NCBI RefSeq assembly: GCF_016920785.2
Contig: NW_024609835.1
Span: 175,064,798 to 175,128,797 of the forward strand
Reading direction: 5' to 3'
Source: Ixodes scapularis
Lineage: Eukaryota > Arthropoda > Arachnida > Ixodida > Ixodidae
Length of the DNA stretch: 64,000 nt
The translations under genes were made by a program, and so were the position numbers. Below are positions 42,659 to 53,976 of this stretch, one piece after another. A model generated the notes under the pieces. The model did no database searches, was not told where the DNA came from, and was given only the letters and a program-made list of their open reading frames with translations. Every line of letters starts with the position of its first letter. Positions within the stretch are counted from its first letter, which is position 1.

Positions 42659-43411
42659 AAAGCCGGGTTCACACTGCTCATACATCATTCAAAAGACAGT
42701 ATGCAAACACGAGTCACCGCAATATCCGTGGTTCGAATGCCGCGTGGCAAGTTGCTCGTAGAACTCGTTGCCATGCGGCACTTGAAACACGGATATCGAG
42801 ATTACTCGCGTTCGAATCTGTATGCAGATTGTCTTTTGTATGATGGTACAGGGAGTTTCCGAGAAAAAAAGAACCGGGTTTTTCGGCCCGGGTAAATAAC
42901 CTGTGCATCGCAGAGAGCTCAAACTCCGTGGGTATGTGACGCTAGCGGTTGGGTGGAAAGTGAAAGTAAGACAACATGACGTTACCTAGATCAAAAGATA
43001 ATTTAGAAAAACAAAATTTCTTTATGAGCCGACGTCTACTTTGCCTAATATCTTTAGGCGGCTGTAACATTTATTAAAAAAAATTCGCAGCAAGAAAGAA
43101 AACAATATCGCCCTTCGTCCTGATGTTTTCCCCTGATCGGAAATACACAAGCGTCCTCAATGTCGAGCTTCGTTTTGACGATATTAGGCTTAGAGTGGAG
43201 GTCGGCTCATAGAGACATTTCATATTTGTCAATTATTTTTTGTATCCAGGTAACGTCATTTTCACAAACTTTCGCATTCTTTTCCCACCGCTAGCGTCAC
43301 GTTCTCGCGGAGTTCGAGCTTTCTGCGATGCATAGTTTCTTTACCTTGGCCGAGAAACGCGGTGCTTGTTTCTCGGAAACTCCCTGTGTAAGCAGTGTGA
43401 CCCCGGCTTTA
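42659..43411 (+). mobile_element. MITE (copy 3 of the AAAGCCGGG family) split by a nested foldback
   Basis: The left part, 42659-42848, starts AAAGCCGGGTTCACACTG and contains CACGAGTCACCGCAATATCC and CGAATGCCGCGTGGCAAG, as in 13882-14104. The right end resumes at 43387 (TGTAAGCAGTGTGACCCCGG then CTTTA). Joining across the insert restores the structure of copy 1. The nested element is listed separately. Confidence 0.8.
42849..43386. mobile_element. 538-bp foldback element nested in a MITE
   Basis: The ends CAGGGAGTTTCCGAGAAA are perfect 18-base inverted repeats. Pairing continues through GCATCGCAGA, GTGACGCTAGCGGT, ATGACGTTACCT and TATGAGCCGAC, so the arms exceed 200 bases. Flanks GGTA (42845-42848) and TGTA (43387-43390) are close but not identical, leaving the target duplication unresolved. 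No transposase frame. Confidence 0.78.
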
Positions 43412-43436
43412 CCCGTGCAACATCTCGCACAATCAT
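43387..43436 (+). repeat. direct repeat, left copy (pairs with 44056-44105)
   Basis: TGTGTAAGCAGTGTGACCCC..GGCTTTACCCGTGCAACATC is repeated about 670 bases later as TGTATAAGCAATGTGACGCC..GGCTTTACACATGCAACATG. The match covers both the MITE end and the flanking GCAACAT, so it is a duplication rather than two independent MITE ends. A LINE tail lies between the copies. Confidence 0.5.
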
Positions 43437-43599
43437 ACCACCAAAGCACGCATCCGCTCACGCACATATCCTAAATTAATTCCACTGAAAGCAAAGAACC
43501 CGTTGCAAACATTGTACAGCACACTGGCTGAATGCAGTTCTCATTCAACATGCATTTCCACAATGCAGCAGCTACAGCTGTTGATCGAACTACACTTTT

Positions 43600-44040
43600 A
43601 TCTTATTCATTTTATTTTTTTTATCTATTTACATACCTCTAAAGGCTCCAAAGAGAGGGGGGTTGTCATAAAAATGTTTACATAATCATACAAGATTTAA
43701 CAATAAAAATAGAAAACATCGTGTCACGCTGAACAGAACCATGAAGGGAAGACATTGCATAACAAAAAGCCACACACGCACTCACATCGTTGGAGGCAGT
43801 CGACGTGCTAGAAACAACAATAAAGCAATAGACCACCAGCGAGCGAGTAGAATATATAAGGCAAGGTATGGATTCATTCACCCTAAAGATACACGCAAAA
43901 AAAAACATAAATGTATCATGACCAGTGACCGTCGCAATTTCGCTTGCCAACTCATTCCATTCGGTCGCTGCCGCTTGTACGAACGGAAATGCTTGAACAG
44001 ATTAGTTCTTGCAAATGGAATAAGAACTTTGTAACAATGA
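43600..44040 (-). pseudogene. LINE C-terminal and 3' UTR remnant
   Basis: On the minus strand near 44035-43930 the residues IPFARTNLFKH are followed, after a frame shift, by FPFVQAAATEWNELASEIAT and VTGHDTF. An RT..F..SF..R....WN.L...I pattern is the usual last segment of CR1/L2/Jockey-like ORF2 proteins. The remainder towards 43600 is AT-rich 3' UTR-like sequence. No RT domain remains. Confidence 0.45.
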
Positions 44041-44055
44041 TCATGACTAGGGGAA

Positions 44056-44105
44056 ATGTATAAGCAATGTGACGCCGGCTTTACACATGCAACATGTCGT
44101 ACATC
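44056..44105 (+). repeat. direct repeat, right copy (pairs with 43387-43436)
   Basis: See the left copy. The two differ at about 8 of 50 positions. Confidence 0.5.
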
Positions 44106-44849
44106 TCGTGTGTGGTCATTTGCAATATTTTAGCATAGTGAATTACAAGTCGCATCAATATCTGTATCATTTAGTACTTCTGTGAGAGTGTTGACCTCAG
44201 TAAATAAAACGGAAAAGAGAAAGAGAGATAGAAAGGTAGGGAGAGAGAAGACGAGCACCCACTTTTCAGAAAATATCAAACATGGATACTTTCTGGCATA
44301 GTGTCAAACCTCGCTGTGAAGCCGAATGTGCACATACTGCCTCCATACTGTCTTCCCATGGTGACCTTGCGGCTGAGCGCGTACCTTCTACAGCCTACAT
44401 TTCGGATCCCGGAATTCGTTTTTCCCCACAAGAGGTGGGAACGACCCCCAGCACGGTCCTGTGACGTCACGTGCAAGCCCAAAACTGGTGTACTTCTCTC
44501 ATCTACCTTGACGGGTGCTCCCTCTGTACGAGCGCTTTTGCTGTGAAAGAGCAATCGAACTCAAGGAGCTCACGCTCGTAGCCTTTGTGGTTAGTTCATG
44601 TTAAGATGAGAGGATGTATAGTGATAAAAATTATGCAACACGCGTACTCTTATCTCTCTGGAAGACTCTCCCACTCGTGCGACCGACACATTCCAGAGCT
44701 AACGTTTGCAACGTTCTCTCTTCCACTGTTTTTTTTTTTTTTTTTTTTTTTAAGCTCGGACGGATAGCGTGCTTTGGTCGCATTTCCATCTGCCGCGAGT
44801 CCGTATTTGAACATGTCGTTGGCCGCGCATGTTAGAGTGCACTCCGGGG
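44106..44849. other. interval with nothing recognised
   Basis: Contains a T run at 44730-44751. No supported gene. Confidence 0.35.
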
Positions 44850-45640
44850 TACCCACACCGCTTTTCCGCGAATCCGTGCTGCGGCGAGCTTTAGGGGCCG
44901 CGCGCTGCCGTGACGCGGCGTGTTTACCGTGCTCCGAAGGGTACACTGAAAGGCTCTTTGCCGGACTCCCGCCTCGCACCGGAGGCGCGCACGGGTGGCG
45001 CTGGTGGCCGCGACGAGCTCGACGGGCGAGCACGGGAGCGACTCGGGCATCCAGCGGCGACCGTAGCGCCGCTTCCCCCCGAAAGCGAGGGCACGCGCGC
45101 GCGCGCTTTGTTTTTGCCACCGCCGAAACCGCGGAGGAGGCGCGGAGGCGAACCGGAGGAGGCTGAGCGGCGCGCACACGCGATTGGGAGTTGGCGCTGA
45201 CGCGTCCTGACGTCAGGGTGGCCGCTCGGACAGGTCGGCCAGGCGTGCTGCTGCTCGGCGGTGTTGCGTGCCCGGCGTGGTGTCCAGCGACGGCGTCATC
45301 CCCGGAGGAGCGTCGCCGGCGTCGCGAGGAGCACGAGTACGGGCGTCGGCAGGAGGAGGAGCGAGGCCTGCGGCGGGCCCGGCTGGACTACGACCGGCAT
45401 GCGTCGATGGACCTGAGCGTGCCCAAGAGGGCTGCGTCTCCGTGCTCGGCGCCCCAGCGCCCGCTCCTGGTGCCGGCCATGGTCAGACACGTGCCCGGAT
45501 CGCCGCCGGCTTTCCCCTCGTCGGACTCGGCCGCCAGCCCCGGTGAGCATCCGCCTCTTCTTCGCTACTTGTCCGTCCGAACTGTTGGAGAAGCCACGGG
45601 TCGGTCGGGGGAACACCAAGCGGTCCGGGGTGCGCGCGTG
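44850..45640. promoter_or_regulatory. GC-rich, CpG-dense island upstream of and across a candidate first exon
   Basis: Composition rises sharply to GC-rich, with dense CpG, and falls again after 45640. The island ends with the candidate first coding exon at 45407-45542. CGTCCTGACGTCAGGGTGGC near 45206 contains a TGACGTCA motif. A CpG promoter is a reasonable inference. Confidence 0.4.
45407..45542 (+). CDS. candidate first coding exon with splice donor
   Basis: An ATG at 45407 opens MDLSVPKRAASPCSAPQRPL, continuing proline- and serine-rich to SSDSAASP. After 45 codons and one base a donor GTGAGC starts at 45543. The frame is also open upstream (arginine- and glutamate-rich), so the true start may be earlier. 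An acidic-DLS motif near a proline-rich region is reminiscent of CtBP-binding transcriptional regulators, but this is only a motif resemblance. Downstream the frame runs into low-complexity isoleucine codons, consistent with reading into an intron. Gene identity unknown. Confidence 0.4.
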
Positions 45641-46368
45641 GGGTCGTCGGGAGGTGTGTTTTGGGAAGAGAGGTCATCGGCCATCACCGCCATCATCATT
45701 CTCATCATCATCGCCGTCATCATTATGTGCTTATAATGATACTTGTAACCAGTGGCTGGCGTAGTTGACGTGCCATTGGACTGCGAGTGAAAGCTGTACA
45801 CAGAATAATTATCGATGTAATGAAACATGAGTATTTTTTTACGCTAAATAACTCCTTATATTGTGTTCCTAAAAAAAAAAAAAAGAGAAAAAAATAAAAA
45901 GCCACCACATTGTGTTAGAGTCTAGAAAGTTTCAGAGGGCAAAGTGGGACTCCTTGTGTCCAGGCGAGATTGGCATGTATAGATATATCCCACGGGCACC
46001 CCCTTTGACCGGTCCGATTCTTCGAGTAGGTGCCATTGCAAAATACTCTGTATCGGGCAAAGTAGACAGGCGAACACACACACACCCGATCCCCTACAAT
46101 TGAACAACCCGGTAGTTGAGTGCCCGAATTTGGGAAGTATGACTGCAATTCTAATATGGGCCTGTCACAACATTATGGAGGCTCCAGTCTTATTTGTATA
46201 TACGGTAAATGAACAAAATACGATTAGAAAATAGCGAAATTAACTCGTTGTGATTATGAAAGTGACTCGAGCGTTAAAACCTGAAAGCTCAGTCACCACT
46301 TGATTCGCGAGAATCTTTCTTTCTTCCTCGTGTCATGCTAGAAACGTGTAGAGACCCAATATTCGGAC
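45641..46368. other. AT-rich interval, possibly intronic
   Basis: Contains ATCATCATC runs at 45683-45724 and an A run near 45870. No exon was supported. Confidence 0.35.
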
Positions 46369-46911
46369 TTGCAGCGGTTTATAAAATATCAGAACATGCT
46401 ATTTTATAAAAAAAGCGGGAATTTTCTACTCTTTCTTTACCAAGTTGCGTTCAGAGAGAAATTAAAGAAGGAAAACTATATAGCTTATGCGGACTGTCTC
46501 ACTGCACATCAAAGAACTCGCATAAACATTAGTGGTTACAAAGCATGGGTTGCTACACTCAAGCGGTTTGTGTTTTCTTCGTGGGGTTCTATATCTCAGA
46601 TGTGTATCACTTTCGTTAAGGTAATGTCTCGAGTTCTCGAGGTTCTCATGTTGATCTGCAATGTGTTCCCGGCGTTTCTAATTTTTAGTGCAACTGCAGT
46701 CGCGTACATTTCGATTAATGGTTACATCACGTGCACAGCCCAATCAGAACTCGGCGTCGTTCTGACGTCACCAGTACCCCTCGAAAAAGAAGCAGACGAC
46801 TTGCTCTCAGGAACCGAAAAGAGCATCGAAGAAAGAATCACGAGGCGAGAACAAGCCACGCACTGCGTTTCTTATGATGTCGGTGACTGGAAATCAAATG
46901 TGCGTACGTAA
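46369..46911 (+). other. 180-codon open frame, probably not a gene
   Basis: Begins MQRFIKYQNMLFYKKSGNFL, includes a hydrophobic stretch ICNVFPAFLIFSATAVAYIS, and ends in sequence belonging to a foldback repeat (46740-46812). The length is unusual for AT-rich DNA. However, no motif, no codon bias and the repeat-derived C-terminus argue against a functional gene. Confidence 0.2.
46740..46812. mobile_element. fragment of the GTGGGTAGACGC foldback family
   Basis: CAGCCCAATCAGAACTCGGC, GTTCTGACGTCA and GAAGCAGACGACTTGCT match the right arm of 23131-23320. Confidence 0.55.
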
Positions 46912-47579
46912 AAAAAAGAAGCATATCGTGATAACAACCGTTGAGCCACGGCGCTTTCACTGCGCTGGTGGCGTTGAGGAGATTGACCTACGACCGTGTG
47001 CCGCTTCAACTGTACGCGGCCTCCTTCAGTCGCATTTCAGTTGGTTTCACTGCAAACCGCAGTTGTCGTCACATAACGCGGGTCAGCAAACTTGCATGCC
47101 ACGTCCCGAGTCATTTCTACGGGCCTGTTTTGTCATTTCTTGCTACTGATCGCCGAAGTAAGCGTCTGCGTGTCACATGAAGTATAATACTAACCAGCTC
47201 CGCCATTTTGTTTCAACACAAAAAAGGCGTCGGTCGAACTTTGTGCGAATAATTGACTCAGTTGCCGGTCACTGCCGCTGAACTCAGAGTCGCGCAGTGC
47301 TGAAGATAGTAGTAATTTAAGGTCCCCACTTAGTCCACGTATTAACCCGACGAAAATATTCCGTATGACGTGCACGCTAAGATAAAATCAGGGGCACTTG
47401 TTTTATTATTTTTTTCTTTCTTACGCCACACCACGAGAGTTACATAGCAGAAAACACGGCGGTCGTACACCTGTATATTATATACATATATATAAATAAA
47501 AGTTCCGAGTCCCCGTAACTTAATTTGGCGAATGGCGAACAGAACCTGATTCCCGTTCATAATCCGCGCGTGAGTTCCG

Positions 47580-47770
47580 AGCCCCGCCGAGTGGAAATGA
47601 AGAGTTAATGACCTGTTGCCGCGCGGGACACCGCATGGGGCCGCTCGCGGCCAGTCCGCCGAGTGGGACAGCAGCCGAGCGTGCCAAAGATGGCGAAAGA
47701 GATTAGAACGCGAGAAGCAAATGATTACCGATTGATTAAAATAGCCCCGCCGCCCAATTAGTTTACGAGA
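47580..47770. promoter_or_regulatory. possible conserved non-coding element
   Basis: A GC-rich block is followed by GAGTTAATGACCTGTTGCCG and AATGATTACCGATTGATTAA, the latter with overlapping ATGATTA and TGATTGATTA sites of homeodomain type. The block lacks an open frame of note and is not a repeat found elsewhere in the window. The regulatory role is inferred. Confidence 0.25.
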
Positions 47771-50294
47771 ACATATTCGTGACCTCCTACGATCAAGGAC
47801 GATACATCTTCACTTCCAAAATGTGTTTCTTTTTCTTTTTTTGCATTGTGCGGTTGTGTGTAAGCGCTGTATGTGATGAAATCTTCGTTTGCTGAAAGGC
47901 TAGAAAAAAACAAAAAAACTCGAACGTACCTATTATTCTGGGAAGCGAGCCCGCTGATTACCACTAAGTTCTGTCCAGAGAGCATAACCGACAACAACGT
48001 GCTGATCTGTTTTATTCGACTAAAAATACAAATTAGGCTAGTGTGCGCTCAACAGAGCCAATAGTTTATATGCTTAATGTCCCTATTCATTTGCCATTTG
48101 ACTGAGCAGTGCATTGGCTAGCTTCCCTCTGATCGCTGAACCGAATATGCCACCATGAAAAAAACAAAACCAAAGATAGACTGAAAGAAAGAAAAAAAGG
48201 CGAAAAAGAGACAGAGAGACAGAGAGAGAGAGAGAGAAAGAGAGGGAGAGAGAGCTAGATTTAAGCGATGAAAGCCGGGGACGTTAACTTGAACAAAGTT
48301 TGCTAGCGAGCAAGAGAGCAAGGATTCACTTTGTTGCATACGAAGACACACTCAAAACAGAGAATCAGGCCAAACAGTCTTTACTTTTCAAGCTCCATTT
48401 CCTTTTTTAGAGTTTTATATTCTTTTTTCCCGAATAAAGCCACAAAAAGACATGGACCCTCTCCACCCTTTCATTGGCAACTTGGTTTCATTCCAGGACG
48501 GCTGTCACAATGTCTTTAGAGCTTTTCACGATGGACCTCTGGCGGCTACCACATTTTATATGCAGGAGCGTTTGGCGCATGGATATTCGCACGCCTGCAT
48601 GCCTCAGCTTCTATCTTCTAACCAGTCACACCACATAATGAATTGCTTGGGCTTTTTTCCCCCAATCTAAGACGCACTCCGTGCCAGCGCCTTTTAGACA
48701 TTGCAGTAGCACTGTATTTTCTGCGTCACCTATACCCACCGGGCCATACAATTTGGTTTGACAGGTCGCGCAGTATTTTGAAAAATTTTCGCAACTCTGA
48801 GACGGCTTGCGACCGCAATCGTTGAACACGTTCTCGATCTCGACTCTTTGAGTGCACTGCCGAACCCTCACGCAGTGCTTGTGCCCAATCATTCGGTGCT
48901 TTGGCCTTCCCAAAGTTGCCCAGTTTGGCCACCAGAGGTGCTCAGTAGTAGCCAATCGAGACGCTTCTTGTTTACTACCCTGGGGCTAAAGAAATTGGGC
49001 CAGCGCGGCGTACAGATCGGAATCGAGGGCGCTGCGTCAAAGTTCGGCTGGGATTCGGGTTTTCTCTCATCGAACACGAGTGCATACCGAACGCTGAAGA
49101 TGCTCTCGCGTCCAATCAGTGCATCGAGTTGACTCCTTCTTGTAGATCACGTACTCCAGCGTTTCGGCCTTGCCTTCTATAGGGAGTGTTGCCCGGCGCT
49201 CACTTTGCGTGTCGCCAAGGGCACTGCCTCGGCGTCCTGCTTCTTGGTTCTCGGAATCGGGAACAAATTTTAGAAACACATTGCTTCGAGTGCACTTAAG
49301 ATTAAGCTCTTTACTTTTTCTTCCAGCCGAACTATTTAGCTCGTGCTTGGACTGATGGTGAAGAACTGTAAAAATGCGTCAGAAATTACGGTGGCCCGGA
49401 GTGATGCGGACCCGCTATCATGGCGTCGTGAGGAGGCGCTCGGCTTCCCGATGCTGCCAAACGACTTTGTCGTCGCTTGACTGATGATCACTGCTAAATG
49501 CAATAGTTTCGTCGCCAGTGAAGCGGCTCGACAACGTATATAATTAGCCCGATGGTGTCGGGAATATTCATCGCCGCATGCCGAGCGCTCGAAGATTACT
49601 CCCAAACAGGCAAACAGGAAAAGATTACGGAGCCCATGCATCGAGACACACTCGAAGCATCTCTCCTCGATAACATAATGAAGGTTGTACACGGTGGAAA
49701 ACCTTCGGTCGGTTCAGATTTCGGGACGGCGTAACGCGTATTCACTGGCGTTCGGTTCATTTCGACGCCTTTTTATCAAATAATTATGCGGAGGATAACC
49801 TCGAGCGATTACACGCCCGCTGGCATTCCAGCTAAACTGTACCTCGCGCTTCGATAAAAGGGGGTGCACAGCAACTCAGCTCATTAATTTAGCTCTGGTT
49901 GATTGCGTGAGAGCGCCATATTATCCTGTATACTTCACAGCGCAGTTCCGGTGTCGTCTATAAGTTGTTCCAAAGGACGTGATGATCATTGAGTATAAAA
50001 ATCCATAGGGTCTCTTGTCTTATCCCTAACACGGCTTGAAGGCGAAAGCCCAAGCAACGAAGCATTAAGGACAGACACATGATTTATGAATGTAGGCGAA
50101 AGGTCGCTGGTTCGACGCAAGCCGAGGGACAAGAGCGAAAAAGGTTTTTCGGGGGAATATTAAAATTCGCAGATGTCACGTAAGCGTTTTGGTACCTTTC
50201 GTCTCGCCGACATGTTTTCGCTCAAGGACTTTGAAGGTTGACTGAACGATGAGACATATAAGGCTTTCGCCTTCATATTTTTTTTGTCGATTCC
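47771..50294. other. interval with a GA-rich tract, nothing else recognised
   Basis: 48205-48254 is a (GA)n-rich stretch. A good acceptor (CTTTTTCTTCCAG) at 49326 leads to only 14 codons and a stop. GGTTCGACGC near 50112 is a B-box-like word. TTAATTTAGCTCTGGTTGAT near 49886 is another TAAT-containing patch. Confidence 0.3.
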
Positions 50295-50330
50295 CGAGTT
50301 GCAGTGGATCCGGAAATCCACTGCAACTCG
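50295..50330. repeat. perfect 15-bp hairpin
   Basis: CGAGTTGCAGTGGAT pairs exactly with ATCCACTGCAACTCG across a 6-base loop. No poly-T tail or family relationship was seen. Confidence 0.75.
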
Positions 50331-52440
50331 CGTGGAGTTCTGGTGCTCCGCTAAACTTAGCGGGAGATGCACAAACGTAGTCCGCGTGCAGCGCCTCTGC
50401 TGTCGTCATATTCCATTTACAGACACAGCGAAGGACCTGGACTTTTTTTCTTTTTTTAATTCGCAGTAAATCTTTGAAATAAAATGGTCGCCTAAAGGGT
50501 AAAGAAGAAGAAAAGAAGAAATGTGGTTAACATTTAGTCCACCGTTAGAAAGAGACCGCGAGTTTCTTGTTTACAAACAGAGGAGGGTACGTACAGCAAC
50601 AGGTGTGCGCGATTGTTACGAATGAGCGACGGCATGACTGTGCAGCGAGGGGATTATTGTCTGTTTGCCTACTAGACGCTTCCGCCACACGGGTATACAC
50701 TGGCTTCAGTTTACCCTCGTTTCTTAATTTAGTTCTTGCGCGCTATGACAGGAATGCACACCTTCCCAATAAGAAAATAGGTCTACGAAGCACTCGTGGA
50801 GCTACCGGAACACTAGTCGATAGTCTATTCTGAAGGCGCATTCATTTAACGGTAAGTAAACGTTCTCTTATTCTGGAAAAAGCAAAAACACTTCATGTTG
50901 CAACACCACGTAGGTTGAGAAGGTTGTGAGCCACATTGTATATGACTCCTCAAGTAAAAGATCTTAACTATATGGTATTCAAACTCACTGTAAAATGTCA
51001 TCACTTCGTAGAACGCTAGCCTTTTTTCCTAAACTTGGGATCCAGGGTCCAAGCTGCCAGAATGCTGATAGTGGATCTTCGGTCAGCGAGCAATGTGCTA
51101 ATTGTTCCAATGCGACCTCAACAAAGTACGCAATACTCTTTGATCTTAGCGGAATTTAGTTTTTTTTTTTAATGTGTGTATGTGTTTGTGTGCATGGATG
51201 TGCCCATGCTTGGATGCTTTGCAACCATAAAACACTAGCCTGTCATTTTTTTTTTTTGCCGAAATGATCGTAAAAAACATTTTTAAACATTCGTGTTGTC
51301 TGTGTGTTCAAATTGTATAGACATGAGGGTATTTAAAGTTCTTGGTGACGTTTGCACTGCTTTGCATGACTGCGACATCTATAGAAAAAAGTCTCCGTCA
51401 TAAAATATTTCTTCTGATTCTCATCTTGCTTCCGGCGTTCGGATTTTGCCGTACAGATTGTGGTGCAGTTAAAGTAGAACCGAGCAATTCAACTGCAGCC
51501 AACGAGATAAGAAGCAAAACATCGAGTAAAACAGAGTTTAACGTTCAGAAACGAGACGAGTCAAAATAACGAAGTCCTATGAAATCATAATATATAAAAC
51601 AACTTTGAGAATATGATTAAAAAAAGGAAGCGCAGCCCCTTGTTCTTTTCTTTCAATACCGGACGTTTAATTGAACCGGAAAGCGAGCCGCGCTGTGTTA
51701 TCTTCCGCAGACGTTGCATACCCAATGAGGCAGTGAACCCGTAATGGGCTCTGGGCGCCGCGGCACGTCATTCCGAGGCTCATACACGAATCGATGTCGA
51801 TCTTTCTGGTCCTCGAACAAGCTTTGTTTAATCATGAGTCTTATACACTCTGTTCCTCGCGAAATTCGATCCTGATAAATGCGGGATTGATATGGCCAGA
51901 CATTGCTCTATGAACTGCCTGGACATTTAGCGACCGGGGACAACTATACGTATACGGACAAAGCGAGTAGAGAACGCAACAGGGTTATTCTGAGTGACAT
52001 GGGGCGCCCTGCCAATGTAAAACGCGAAAGACCGTTTAATAGTCCCTTTCCTAAAGTCTATCAGGGCCACTGGTGGCAGCCATATTTTGGGCATCGCTTC
52101 CGGCGCGTAGCGTGTGATCGGATCCGAGTTCACGCAGGGCGCTGACGAAGTCCTGTTATCTATTACGTGGGGACCCGAACTCGCGCCGAACGTGCCCAAT
52201 TCATGCTTGAAGTGCTTGCACAGTATAGGGCCTCGGATAATCGATGCAGCAGTTATACTAGAGTGCACACTGTACGGAAAAGGTTGTGTTGAATTTCGTC
52301 ACCTGTGGGTTTTGATTTTGATTTTCCCACGTCACGCACTCGTGCGATGCAGTCTCATGGCAGGCAGTCGACACGGTAGCCACGCTGCCGTTGCACAACG
52401 GCCAAGCTCCCGCACTAAATTGTCAGCGAGGCTGCGCGGA
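50331..52440. other. interval with nothing firmly recognised
   Basis: A 75-codon frame at 51342-51569 has a hydrophobic run (KIFLLILILLPAFGFC) like a signal peptide, but it begins several residues in and has no homologue I recognise. The remainder is unremarkable. Confidence 0.3.
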
Positions 52441-52535
52441 CCCGTATTAATATAAATGCCGGGCGTTCGAGGCAGGGGCACACACAGATTGCGACGTTTC
52501 GGACGAGAGATTGTTCTCTCTTCCGTGTAAACGCA
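52441..52535 (-). mobile_element. Penelope-like element terminal remnant with hammerhead-like 3' half
   Basis: On the minus strand GGAAGAGAGAACAATCTCTC is followed by GTCCGAAACGTCGC. The GAGAG/CTCTC stem and GAAACGTC tail correspond to stem II and the GAAAC-GTC end seen at 3153-3175. The CTGANGA part is lost. No coding sequence is nearby. Confidence 0.45.
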
Positions 52536-53602
52536 GCGGCAGCGGCAGCGACAACAACACGAACACACGAACTACGTTCAGAGGAATACGAGTGGCGATG
52601 CTTTGTGCGCATCCTTTCGTGCGAAACGTCAATCGATTCCGCCCCGAAACCCTTTATTTTCCCTCAAATGCGCGACCGAAAGGTATGAGAACTGTTTGCT
52701 CGCACGGACGGTTTCCTTCGTTTGTCTTGCCGGCGAGAGCGGATTTGAGTCACCGCGGCAGCTTCGGCTATAGTCGTAATTACGGGAGCCGTGCCGCTTG
52801 CATTATTGGCGCGAGCGTAATTTCCTCGTCTCGGGACACAGTCGACGCACCTCGCGCGTGCACACAAACACGCGTGATGCGGCGAGCATGACGGACAGCG
52901 CGCAAATGAGATGCCGTCGGGAGGACCCTCATCAGCCACGGCTCAGACTGCAAATCCGAGTCTGTCTCGGCAAAAACAAACTTTTCTTTTTCTTTCTTGC
53001 TTTTTGTCTTTTTTTTTTTTTTTCGTCGTTTCCTTCATTCCACGCGCAACGCGCTGGGAGCTGTTTCTTTTCCGAGTTGGATCGCCTTTCTCCTTGATCC
53101 TTGTCGAGCTGGTATGCGGAGACCGCGACTGAGGGAGAGGAGGAGTTGACAGCGCGCGGAAGCATCACAGCGCCAAGCTTTGATTAGGAGGGTGTAGTGG
53201 CTAGATGCATGCTTTTACATATACTATACGGTGCCTGGAAGGAGTCTCCGACTTGTGTGTTTAGCGTCCTATCCCGCCTTCATATCAAAAGCGATTCTGA
53301 AGTGGCAACAAATGACGTCACACAAACCGCAGTGTCACGACGCTGTCGGATGTCGCGATCCTGGTGGTTGGTCGTAGAAGCTTCGGCGAAAGCAAACGCG
53401 AGTGTTGCTGTCGTTACGGCGTCCAAACTTCCGGTCACCGTAGCTTCCATGGATTGTCAACCTGGAAAGCGATCTGCAGCGCAGCAGTTGCGCCCGCAAC
53501 ATCCACCACCCCTGCTCTGGCGCCGCCAGGGTTGCGGTGGGCGACAACATGACACTCGTATGACGTCATTAGGCGGAAATCGAGGGACCACTTTTTGGAT
53601 GT
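52536..53602. other. moderately GC-rich interval, nothing recognised
   Basis: A T-rich run lies at 53006-53025. Frames on both strands lack motifs. Confidence 0.35.
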
Positions 53603-53976
53603 GGTAAATTATAGCCTCCTCTATACTGACAAAGCCTGGCAGATCGCTACGGGACGCGGCCGCCGAAATTGAAAAGGTAGAGCGGCAGGCGAAGGATGAG
53701 AGGAGAGCCAGGTGACAGGCGCTCCGCTGCGGCGAGACGCCGAAACACACTTTTTCCGAGCGATGGAATGTCTGCTCGTGCTCCTCGCGTTCCTCGCGCT
53801 ACCGCTTCTTTTCTCGTCGGGTTTGAAAACCATATTTCGGGTCCTTGCCGCTGCAAAAGCTGTGCGCTGACGTCCAGGTTCCCCGAGAAATGCTTTGTGC
53901 TACCAGATCCTCGCGCTCCTAATCTGCGACCGAGCATCCTATGGTTCTGTCGTCGAACTGCCAGGCTATGGGTAAA
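53603..53976. mobile_element. TIR element (copy 2) with GGTAAA target duplication
   Basis: 53609-53970 is bracketed by GGTAAA (53603-53608 and 53971-53976). The left end TTATAGCCTCCTCTATACTG and the shared GACAAAGCCTGGCAG, GGTGACAGGCGC and CTGCGGCGAGACGCC blocks match 34356-34718 in inverse orientation. Non-coding. Confidence 0.72.

Noticed and set aside
51342..51569. 75-codon frame with a signal-peptide-like hydrophobic run, considered as a tick secreted peptide
   Set aside because: The hydrophobic run starts about 20 residues in, there is no cysteine framework or known family pattern, and no promoter or polyadenylation signal is convincing.
52070..52090. CTCF-like CCACTGGTGGCAG motif
   Set aside because: One mismatch to the core at an important position and no supporting context. 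A single motif is not evidence of an insulator.
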